From: Belliella pelovolcani
GTDB lineage: Bacteria; Bacteroidota; Bacteroidia; Cytophagales; Cyclobacteriaceae
Length of the DNA: 64,000 nucleotides
Reading direction: 5' to 3'
Assembly (NCBI RefSeq): GCF_900156785.1
Contig: NZ_FTOP01000016.1
Location: 40,915 to 104,914 of the forward strand
Under the pieces are notes generated by a model that did no database searches, was not told where the DNA came from, and saw nothing but the letters and a program-made list of their open reading frames with translations. Each line of letters begins with the position of its first letter. Position 1 is the first letter of the stretch. This document shows, piece after piece, positions 57,009 to 64,000 of this stretch. Both the position numbers and the translations under genes were made by a program.

Positions 57009-60000
57009 ATGAAAGTAATTCGCCTATTTGCTATTGCACTTTTTTTTATATTTGGTGCATTTAATGGGACAGCATCAGGTCAACCTAGTGCCAATATCGA
57101 AATGAAGTTTGATAGGATAGGGGTACAACAAGGGCTTTCTCAAAGTAGTGTTTTGAGTATATTTCAGGATTCTTTCGGATTTTTATGGATTGGAACTAGA
57201 GATGGATTAAATAAATATGATGGATATGCATTTGAAACTTATAGACATCGAGCAAATGATATTACTAGTCTAGGAGGGAACACTATTACTGAAATCCAAG
57301 AAGATTCGAAGAGTAATATTTGGGTGATTACAGAAAATGGATTAAGCTTTTTTGATAGAACAAGTGATGGTTTTCTAAATTATGAACTTCCAAAAGATCA
57401 ATTTGAATTCACGTTATTTAATGCACTTTTAATTGATAAAAAAGATCAAATATGGGTTGGTGGGCGCTACGGCTTATTTCTTTTTGATCCTGAAAAGGAA
57501 TCTTTTCATAGAGCAGGGAATTCTGCATTTCAACTTTTAGGCATGGTTAGTTCATTGGCCTCAGACGAGATTGGTAATATCTATGTTGGAGCTTCGAGAA
57601 CGACTTTGCATAAAGTGGATTCTAATTTTAAATTGAGTAAAGTTGAACTTGAAACTCCAAAAGATTTTGAATCTAGAATCGAATCTATTTTAGTTTCTCA
57701 AGATTCTTTGTGGCTTGGAACATACGGAGATGGTCTCCTACTTTTTAGCCTAGAAGGAAAACTTCTAAACCAATACAATTCGCAGTCAAATTTGGATAAA
57801 AGGATTTCGAATGATAATATCCGCGCTTTGCTTAAAGATTCAGATGGAGCAATTTGGATTGGGACATTTGATGGGCTAAACATCTTATATCCAAATCAGC
57901 AATTAATTCAGGTTTTACCTCGTGTTTCAGATCCAAAAAGTCTATCTCATAGTAGTATTCGTTCACTTTTAAAAGATAGAAAGGGCTCAATATGGATAGG
58001 GACATATCAAGGAGGCATTAGTCTCTATGATTCCAACCTTCAAAGATTCAATCATCAATATTATAAACCTGGAGTCTCTGGTTCATTGAGTTATGATGTA
58101 GTTGGTAGTTTTGCAACTTTGAATTCAGGCGAATTATTGATAGGTACCGAAAGAGGTGGATTAAATTTTTATGATGGATTGACTGATTTACATCAATCTT
58201 ATAAACCCTCTGGAACCATCAAATCTATTCTAGTTGATCAGGTACAAAATATATGGTTAGGTGTTTTTAGAGAAGGCTTGCAATTGTTCAATAAAGAAAC
58301 TGGAAATTTTAAAAGTTACCCATCATCTTTTCAGTCTGAATTTCAATTCTTAAAAAATGCAATCATCAATCACATGCTCCTAGATGCAGATAAGGGAATC
58401 TGGATAGGTACCGATAGTGGAGGTGGTTTATTTTATTTTGATTTGACTGATAGATTATTCAAAAACTCACTTGGTATGGAAGAGTTACAGCGGTTTTTGA
58501 GAAATTACCCTGTCAAATTTATCTCAGTTCTGGACAATAGTAAGATTTTGCTTTCAACCAAAGGAAAGGGGCTGGTTATTTTTGATCATAAGAATGGAAT
58601 ATTTGAAAATATAGAGCGTATTGAAATTGAGGGAGTTAATATACAAATGGATGAAATCAACCATGCTTACTTAGATCATGAAGGTAAAGTTTGGCTAGCT
58701 TCAAACGGAGAAGGAATTATCAAATATGATCCAAACTCGCAGAAATTCTCAAGGTATCACACAGGTAACGGACTTTCCAGTGATGTAGTCTTTGGAACAG
58801 TTGAAGACGATTTTAATAATCTATGGTTTATTTGTTTTAACGGGATTAGTAAGCTTGGCAAAGATCATCTAGAGACCCAATTTAAAAATTACAATTATTC
58901 ATCTGGCTTTCCATTGACCGAAATGAATGAAGGAGCTTTTCTGAAAATTCAAACTGGTGAATTTCTAATTGGAGGGATTAATGGTTATGTGAGATTTAAT
59001 CCCATTACTTTAAAAGACAATCAATTTGTTCCTCCTATTACCTTCACAAACCTTTTTGTATCTAACAGAAAAGTAAGCCCTGAAGATGAAACAAAAATCC
59101 TGAGTACCAATATTTACCAAACTAAGAAAATAACACTTACATATTTTCAATCAATTTTTTCAATAGATTTTGCTGCCTTGAATTTTATTAGGCCAGAAAA
59201 TAACCAGTATAAATATCAACTAATAGGCTTTGATCAGGATTGGGTAAATGCTGGAGAAAGAAGGTCTGTAACATATACAAGTTTACCGGATGGAGTTTAC
59301 ACTTTTCAGGTCATAGGCAGTAATAATGATGGAGTATGGAATGATATCCCTGCAAGCCTGGAAATAGTCATATTACCACCACCCTGGAAGACCTGGTGGG
59401 CTATATTAATTTATGCACTTTTGATATTATCAGGATTTTGGTTAATCCGAAGGAATGCGGTCAAAAGTATCGAAATGAAAAATAATTTATTATTTGAGCA
59501 AATTGAAAAGGAAAAATGGAAAGAGGTTCATGATCTCAAGCTTAAATATTTCATCGATGTTTCTCACGAGTTTAGAACTCCACTTACATTGATTTTGAGC
59601 CCTTTGGAAGAAATACTTTCGAGAGGAACTGGTGATTCTTGGTTAAAGAGTAGGCTGAAAATAATGTTTTTTAATGCCAAAAGATTACTTCACTTAATCG
59701 ATCAAATACTCGAAATTAGAGAAATTGAAACTGGTCATCACCAAGTGAATGACAAACCTATAGTTTTAAAAGCAGTTTTGACTGAAATTATAGATAGTTT
59801 CAAAGGCTTAGCAGATAAACAGAAGATCAGGATTTCAGATAATGTCCATGAACTATCGGAGAGACCTATAATATTAGATCAGGATAAAATCGAGAAAATA
59901 ATCTTTAATTTACTTTCTAATGCATTTAAATTTACACCAGAAGGAGGAGAAATTGAATTGATAGTAAGAGAAAATAATGGTAGCTTCGATATTATAATTC

Positions 60001-61064
60001 AAGATAACGGTAGAGGGATTAGTGAGGAAGCATTGCCAAAAATATTTGATAGATTTTTTAAAGAAGGTAAAGATCAATATGGTGCTGGAATTGGATTATC
60101 ACTTACTTATTCTTTGGTAAAAGTCATTGGTGGAGATATAAAGGTTAGAAGTAAGCAAGGCGAAGGAACAGCCTTTACTATAGAAATACCAAGAAAGATC
60201 TACGACCAGAAAGAATTGATTCAGGAAAACGTTATTCCTTTCGTTAAACCTATTCCATTAGAATATCAACATACTACATTAGCGGGGAGTTTAGAAGAAA
60301 GGCAAAAGCAAAAGCTAACTTTATTAATTGTAGAGGATAGTGTAGAATTAAGAAGATTTTTAAAAGATCAATTTAAATCCGAATATGATGTGATTACTGC
60401 AAAAAATGGAAGATCAGGATTCAATAAAGCACTTAAATCTGATCCTGCCGTGATTATCTCTGATGTTATGATGCCTGAAATGGATGGATTTGAACTTTGT
60501 AATCAAATTAAAAATAACGAATCATTGAATCATATTCCTGTCATCTTATTGACTGCAAAAAATGCGCAGCATCATAGGATTGAAGGGCTTGAATATGGTG
60601 CTGACGATTATATAAGCAAGCCATTTAATGTTCAAGAATTAAAAATTAAAGTTAAAAATCTGATTAATAATAGGGTTTTAATTCAGAAGAAATTTAGAGG
60701 AATTACAGAAACTTCAGATCCACATATTCAAGCTAATAGTCAAGATGAGCAATTGATGCAAAAGCTAAGTCAATTGATTGACCAGAATATTGGCCAACCA
60801 AATTTAACTGTAGATTTTCTAGGAGACAAAGTAGGCTTGAGTAGGGTTCACCTATTTAGAAAAGTCAAAGCTTTAACAGGCCTTACCCCATCAGATTTAA
60901 TTAAAGAAAGTAGGATGAAAAGAGCAATGAAAATGTTAGCATCAGGTAAGTATAGGGTTGCTGATGTTGCTTTTGAGGTAGGCTTTCAAGATGTTGCCTA
61001 TTTTGGTAAAGTCTTTAAAAAGCATTTTGGTCATAGTCCAACAAATATTAAAAAAGATGACTAA
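57009..61064 (+). CDS. Hybrid two-component system regulator (HTCS)
   Basis: The product has 1351 residues in one chain: signal peptide, two seven-bladed sensor propellers of Reg_prop repeats (FLWIGTRDGLNKYDGY; IWIGTFDGLNILYP and many more, about 30-690), a Y_Y_Y domain (about 715-785), one membrane helix (about 800-815), a histidine kinase with H853 (SHEFRTPLTLI) and an ATPase domain, a receiver with D1152 (ISDVMMPEMDGFE), and a C-terminal AraC-type HTH (about 1245-1350; SRMKRAMKMLASGKYRVADVAFEVGF). It should sense a breakdown product in the periplasm and switch on the neighbouring cargo genes. Confidence 0.95.
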   Translation: MKVIRLFAIALFFIFGAFNGTASGQPSANIEMKFDRIGVQQGLSQSSVLSIFQDSFGFLWIGTRDGLNKYDGYAFETYRHRANDITSLGGNTITEIQEDSKSNIWVITENGLSFFDRTSDGFLNYELPKDQFEFTLFNALLIDKKDQIWVGGRYGLFLFDPEKESFHRAGNSAFQLLGMVSSLASDEIGNIYVGASRTTLHKVDSNFKLSKVELETPKDFESRIESILVSQDSLWLGTYGDGLLLFSLEGKLLNQYNSQSNLDKRISNDNIRALLKDSDGAIWIGTFDGLNILYPNQQLIQVLPRVSDPKSLSHSSIRSLLKDRKGSIWIGTYQGGISLYDSNLQRFNHQYYKPGVSGSLSYDVVGSFATLNSGELLIGTERGGLNFYDGLTDLHQSYKPSGTIKSILVDQVQNIWLGVFREGLQLFNKETGNFKSYPSSFQSEFQFLKNAIINHMLLDADKGIWIGTDSGGGLFYFDLTDRLFKNSLGMEELQRFLRNYPVKFISVLDNSKILLSTKGKGLVIFDHKNGIFENIERIEIEGVNIQMDEINHAYLDHEGKVWLASNGEGIIKYDPNSQKFSRYHTGNGLSSDVVFGTVEDDFNNLWFICFNGISKLGKDHLETQFKNYNYSSGFPLTEMNEGAFLKIQTGEFLIGGINGYVRFNPITLKDNQFVPPITFTNLFVSNRKVSPEDETKILSTNIYQTKKITLTYFQSIFSIDFAALNFIRPENNQYKYQLIGFDQDWVNAGERRSVTYTSLPDGVYTFQVIGSNNDGVWNDIPASLEIVILPPPWKTWWAILIYALLILSGFWLIRRNAVKSIEMKNNLLFEQIEKEKWKEVHDLKLKYFIDVSHEFRTPLTLILSPLEEILSRGTGDSWLKSRLKIMFFNAKRLLHLIDQILEIREIETGHHQVNDKPIVLKAVLTEIIDSFKGLADKQKIRISDNVHELSERPIILDQDKIEKIIFNLLSNAFKFTPEGGEIELIVRENNGSFDIIIQDNGRGISEEALPKIFDRFFKEGKDQYGAGIGLSLTYSLVKVIGGDIKVRSKQGEGTAFTIEIPRKIYDQKELIQENVIPFVKPIPLEYQHTTLAGSLEERQKQKLTLLIVEDSVELRRFLKDQFKSEYDVITAKNGRSGFNKALKSDPAVIISDVMMPEMDGFELCNQIKNNESLNHIPVILLTAKNAQHHRIEGLEYGADDYISKPFNVQELKIKVKNLINNRVLIQKKFRGITETSDPHIQANSQDEQLMQKLSQLIDQNIGQPNLTVDFLGDKVGLSRVHLFRKVKALTGLTPSDLIKESRMKRAMKMLASGKYRVADVAFEVGFQDVAYFGKVFKKHFGHSPTNIKKDD

Positions 61065-61096
61065 TTCTAATCAAGAACAAATGGATAGTCAGTAAA

Positions 61097-61462
61097 TGGC
61101 AAAAGACAGATTCCTCTGTAAGAATTCCATTACTACCTGAGGTACTCAGTATTTTAGAAAAGTATATAGATCACCCAAAAAGTGTTTCGGATAAATTGCT
61201 TTTACCTACTTTAATCAATCAAAAGATGAATACTTACTTAAAAGAAGTAGCAGACCTTTGTGGTATTCATAAGTAGCTGACCTTTCATATTGCCCAATAT
61301 ACATTTGCAACAACAGTAACTATAGGAAACGGAGTACCTATGGAGACTATGTCGAAAATGATTGGCCCTAGCTCACTCAAGCAAACCCAATATTATGCTA
61401 AAATACTTGATAAGAAAATAAGTGAAGAAATGATGGTGCTCAAAGCCAAACTAGAAAAATGA
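61097..61462 (+). pseudogene. Tyrosine recombinase (integrase) C-terminal remnant
   Basis: A 122-codon frame encodes the catalytic half of a Bacteroidota tyrosine recombinase: KTDSSVRIPLLPEVLSILEKY, LLPTLINQKMNTYLKEVADLCGI, LTFHIAQYTFATTVTIGNGVP and QTQYYAKILDKKISEEM. It is broken three ways: the N-terminal half is missing, a TAG stop interrupts at 61274-61276, and catalytic residues are lost (the arginine of the HxxR box has become Q, and the conserved GH of the next box has become GP). The nucleophile tyrosine (YYAK) is kept. It starts 33 bases after the HTCS stop. Confidence 0.9.
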
Positions 61463-61507
61463 TAACATCTTTAATAATAGAAGCTTAAGTAAGCTTATAG
61501 AAGTTAA

Positions 61508-61804
61508 TCAAAATATAAATTGAACTTCGCTACCAAGTTTTGGGTGAAAGGAAGATCTGTATATAATGACCTTCTTATTAACCAACTCTTTGATGCATTT
61601 GTGATAGGTACTTAAAGATTTAATTTGAGAGAGTTTCATCACCCTTCTTCTTGTTATTCTAAAGCAAGGGTTTTCACCACTTTTTATGAATTCGTTGATT
61701 AAAGCCATGCAAATTGATAAGTGTGAAGGGTAAAAGGAAGGCTCTGCTATTACTTTCTGAAAAATCAAGAAAATCTCCTTAGGAAGTGGCTGTGGGGTTT
61801 TCAT
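61508..61804 (-). CDS. Mobile-element protein of unknown function (replicate of the 44-kb remnant)
   Basis: The product has 98 residues. The middle (about 45-80: NPCFRITRRRVMKLSQIKSLSTYHKCIKELV) looks like a winged-helix or DNA-binding segment, and the ending is HPKLGSEVQFIF. It lies next to an excisionase-like gene and an integrase remnant and is homologous to the truncated copy at 44006. It is probably a regulator of a mobile element, but the role is inferred only from company. Confidence 0.75.
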   Translation of the reverse strand: MKTPQPLPKEIFLIFQKVIAEPSFYPSHLSICMALINEFIKSGENPCFRITRRRVMKLSQIKSLSTYHKCIKELVNKKVIIYRSSFHPKLGSEVQFIF

Positions 61805-61819
61805 ATAAATTCTAGTTTT

Positions 61820-62077
61820 TTATTCTTTGAAAAGCTTTTCTATTTCTGCTTTTCTGTAATAGTAGGTCCCTCCAATTTTCTTTGGGTTCAAAAAGCCATT
61901 AATTCGCAAGTTTTGGAGAGAACCAGCAGAAATCTGAAGGATTTTCCTTACTTCCCCACTTTTCAACCAATCTTTAACTTCTTGCTTTTTGGGTGAGAGG
62001 AGCTTTTGAAGGTCTTCAAAGATTTTCAACCTTAATTCATCTAAGTCTTTTTTTGTGATCAAATCAACCTGAATCAT
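61820..62077 (-). CDS. Excisionase-like helix-turn-helix protein
   Basis: The product has 85 residues. After a coiled N-terminus (LDELRLKIFEDLQKLLS), the segment WLKSGEVRKILQISAGSLQNLRINGFLNPKKIGGTYYYRKAEIEKLF (about 39-83) is the MerR/excisionase-type winged helix common in Bacteroidota integrative elements. It is 15 bases upstream of the 98-residue gene in the same direction, so the two form a pair, probably controlling excision or transfer. Confidence 0.85.
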   Translation of the reverse strand: MIQVDLITKKDLDELRLKIFEDLQKLLSPKKQEVKDWLKSGEVRKILQISAGSLQNLRINGFLNPKKIGGTYYYRKAEIEKLFKE

Positions 62078-62323
62078 TTTTGTGCTATTGATATGTTTTT
62101 TTGAAATACCAAACTAATAGGATGAATTTTTCAAAGTTCACAACATGGTATATAATGGGGGCAGATGAAATGGATATGAATTATTGTTTTGCATCCAATG
62201 AAATTTAAACATTCTTAAATCTCTCAATTTTTTCTTATAAAAGGTTAAAGAAATGACTTGATACAAGAAAACAGGAACTATCAATAATTGAATATCTGCA
62301 TCTTGAAGAAAAATTGATTCAAG

Positions 62324-62974
62324 ATGCTTAAAGTTTTATGGATTAGCTTTTGGCTTTTCAGTTTGAATAATGAAGTTACATGGAAAGCTAAGGTCATGGA
62401 CGCTAGTACTGGCTTACCTGTTGAAGGTGTCCATATATTTTATCAAAGAGACCAGGCTATATCTAAAAGTAATGGTGAGTTTTCACTACTACTTGAGGAT
62501 GATGTGACTATAAAAATTAGTCACATTGCTTACGAGATAGTAGAGTTACGTGTGGATACTGATGATTTACCTCCAGTTATATATTTGGTTCCCAAGGAAA
62601 CAGATCTGACTTTGATTGAGGTTCGTCCCTTTCCGTCAGAATCAGAGTTTAAGAGGAGAATTCTTTCTTCTCCTGTTGAAAGAAGTCAACTAGAGCAAAG
62701 TATTATAAAAAATACTTCTGTGATGAAAGCTGTGTACAAATATATCCCAACTCAGGGTAAAGGAGGCTTTGGTCAATTTTTAGAGAGAGTGATTCCAAAT
62801 GGATCTGGTGGGGCGATGTTTTATAATAGTTCTGGTGGTGGATTATTACAAGTTTTTAGAGAATTGAAGCAAGATTATCAAATTCCAAAGAATGAATTTT
62901 ATTATGAAAAAGACTCTGCGAAAGTGGATCAACTCTATAAACCTAAATACCCTTATCTTAAAAAATACTATTGA
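62324..62974 (+). CDS. Carboxypeptidase-regulatory-like domain protein
   Basis: The product has 216 residues. A weak signal-like N-terminus (MLKVLWISFWLFSLN) precedes a beta-sandwich domain at about residues 20-95 (AKVMDASTGLPVEGVHIFYQ; SHIAYEIVELRV), as found at the front of TonB receptors. The remaining half (FPSESEFKRRILSS; FGQFLERVIPNGSGG) resembles a family of exported proteins that I know only as hypothetical. It sits among mobile-element genes and may be a surface-modification cargo gene. Confidence 0.65.
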   Translation: MLKVLWISFWLFSLNNEVTWKAKVMDASTGLPVEGVHIFYQRDQAISKSNGEFSLLLEDDVTIKISHIAYEIVELRVDTDDLPPVIYLVPKETDLTLIEVRPFPSESEFKRRILSSPVERSQLEQSIIKNTSVMKAVYKYIPTQGKGGFGQFLERVIPNGSGGAMFYNSSGGGLLQVFRELKQDYQIPKNEFYYEKDSAKVDQLYKPKYPYLKKYY

Positions 62975-63152
62975 TATGTACCTTAAATTTGAAGATTATT
63001 AGCTTTGTTTTTTCCTTACTAGGGTTCGTTCTATTTCATTGCGAATATTTGTATTCGAGACCAATTTTTTTATTTCCCGCTTTGGGTATAAATACTGATC
63101 GTTTCATTTTTTTGTTTTCAAATTTTATATCCTAACCAATAAGTAGGATATC

Positions 63153-63374
63153 ATGAAAACATCAAAGCTTTACAAAAATCAGGATGTGGTATTGGAATCT
63201 TCTCCGAATCTTGAATTGATTAAATCGTTCTTTCTAGAGCGGGATTCTTCAGTCGAAGAAGCTGAGCTTTTCTTTTTTTATTATGAAGCATTGGGATGGA
63301 GGTCAGATATAGGTGCCCCGATTCTTGACTGGAAAGCAGCGGCTAGGCAATGGCTTTGGAACCTTGATAATTGA
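63153..63374 (+). CDS. Small mobile-element protein with phage-replication-like C-terminal motif
   Basis: The product has 73 residues. The ending FFFYYEALGWRSDIGAPILDWKAAARQWLWN (about 40-71) follows the pattern W(x)nDWKAAxRxW seen at the C-termini of DnaT-like and phage replication-initiation proteins. It is not long enough to be a full replication protein. Its place just ahead of the mobilization gene suggests a role in the mobile module. Confidence 0.65.
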   Translation: MKTSKLYKNQDVVLESSPNLELIKSFFLERDSSVEEAELFFFYYEALGWRSDIGAPILDWKAAARQWLWNLDN

Positions 63375-63612
63375 GATTTTCATAATTGATTTCCTAAATG
63401 TTTATACCTGTCCTCGAATTCATTTTAAGGGATTCTATCTCTAAAAATTTAATTCGTCTAAAGAGAGGCCGAAAGGCGATTAACTGTGCCATAGAGCAGT
63501 TAGCAAGATGTAGGAATGTCTACGACATTCCATCTTTCCCATCCCATTTGTTCCAAAGTCACGGGATGTTTTACTCGGAACTCGTAAGCTCACAATCATT
63601 AAATCATCAATT
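63375..63612. other. Candidate origin of transfer (oriT) region
   Basis: This 238-base stretch directly before the MobC-like gene carries two clear inverted repeats: an eight-pair hairpin (arms 63513-63520 and 63524-63531, three-base loop) and a six-pair repeat (63540-63545 with 63563-63568). A plus-strand frame (63398-63616) spans it but shows no family features. In mobilizable elements oriT usually lies just upstream of the mob genes. No nic site is identified. Confidence 0.35.
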
Positions 63613-63960
63613 ATGACAACAAACAAAAATACTATAAAGGGCTATCCAAGAAGAATTGAAAGCCGGATTTCAGAAACTAAGTTTCAGGAATTATTAACCC
63701 TTTTATCCAAATCTCAAAATCAAACCATGAGCAGTCTGATCAGGGATATTCTTTCAAAGAGGAAAGTCACAATAACTACCTATGATAGGAGTCTAGACTT
63801 TGTTCTTGAAGAGCTTTCTCAAATTCACCAGCAAATCAATGCAATAGGTGTCAATGTTAATGCATATAGCGATCAAATTGACCCCCTATCAGCGCTGCAA
63901 ATTGACCCCCCAGAGTTAAGTAGTTTTTTGGTCAGGAATAGTAGACTTACATCGCGTTAA
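63613..63960 (+). CDS. MobC-like mobilization accessory protein
   Basis: The product has 115 residues. An N-terminal ribbon-helix-helix type segment (RRIESRISETKFQELLTLLSKS) and the helical half LDFVLEELSQIHQQINAIGVNVNAYSDQI carry the characteristic IGxNxN motif of MobC relaxosome proteins, which help the relaxase at oriT. The C-terminus is unusual (QIDPLSALQIDPPELSSF) and may be diverged. The relaxase gene should start just beyond the window. Confidence 0.78.
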   Translation: MTTNKNTIKGYPRRIESRISETKFQELLTLLSKSQNQTMSSLIRDILSKRKVTITTYDRSLDFVLEELSQIHQQINAIGVNVNAYSDQIDPLSALQIDPPELSSFLVRNSRLTSR

Positions 63961-64000
63961 AGTTATTGTTTTTCTTGATTAATATTTCGTTTTCTTCTTA

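Noticed and set aside
62975..63152. Short hairpin near 63043-63060 in the gap before the 73-residue gene
   Set aside because: Six pairs only and no T run; cannot be called a terminator or regulatory site.
63398..63616. Plus-strand frame of 72 codons before the MobC-like gene
   Set aside because: It crosses hairpins and overlaps the MobC-like start, and the sequence shows no domain; treated as part of the candidate oriT.
1..64000. CRISPR arrays, rRNA genes, toxin-antitoxin pairs and phage-defence systems
   Set aside because: No regularly spaced repeats, no rRNA-like stretches and no defence domains were recognised.

Overview
The window looks like a chromosome segment of a Bacteroidota bacterium, most likely order Cytophagales, family Cyclobacteriaceae (Algoriphagus/Belliella-like). 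This placement is inferred from family content, not from a 16S gene, since no rRNA is present. The signs are: AT-rich DNA, few Shine-Dalgarno sites, TAnnTTTG-type -7 boxes, a signal-peptide style ending in Q or in a lipobox followed by acidic residues, a hybrid two-component regulator, a TonB receptor with a carboxypeptidase-like extension, and Bacteroidota versions of MgtE, L32, DUF3078 and DUF962 proteins.

Positions 1-43600 are ordinary core genome. From left to right it holds an M3 peptidase, a TPR exported protein, an Lrp/AsnC regulator, a Nudix hydrolase, a MATE pump, a thioesterase, an M24 peptidase, a YhhN/TMEM86 membrane protein, an MFS transporter, prfB with an intact programmed +1 frameshift, ilvE, a PduO-type cobalamin adenosyltransferase and an ABC ATPase. 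Next comes a tightly packed minus-strand run (globin, plsC, gatC, 937-aa membrane-TPR protein). A lipid and translation block follows (fabH-efp-accB-accC; yceD-rpmF; pdxA), then rsmA-mgtE, pgi, etfB-etfA with a bifunctional-nuclease/UVR protein, a NupC transporter, a cyclophilin, pckA, a POT peptide transporter and several small or orphan genes. Clear hairpin-plus-T-tract terminators separate most units.

At 43701-43762 a strong minus-strand terminator is followed by only the 3' end (T-arm and acceptor strand) of a tRNA. This is the classical scar of an element integrated into a tRNA gene. Everything to its right, to the window edge, appears to be a genomic island. It contains a decayed copy of a mobile-element gene (44006-44240), a 16-kb catabolic cargo (44703-61064), a stop-interrupted tyrosine recombinase C-terminus (61097-61462), an intact homologue of the decayed gene beside an excisionase-like HTH gene, and the start of a mobilization module (DnaT-like C-terminal mini-protein, oriT-like hairpins, MobC-like protein). 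The relaxase would lie just outside the window.

The cargo is the most unusual part. It encodes a TonB-dependent receptor, two paralogous beta-helix surface lipoproteins (in the place where SusD would be expected), a purple-acid-phosphatase-like metallophosphoesterase translationally coupled to a clan GH-D (alpha-galactosidase-like) enzyme, a convergent GH2 beta-galactosidase-like enzyme with a malectin-like C-terminus, and a full hybrid two-component system regulator. Together this reads as a SusD-less, regulator-equipped uptake and degradation locus, probably for a galactoside-containing and possibly phosphorylated compound. The substrate is inference. The locus sits between two related mobile-element remnants.
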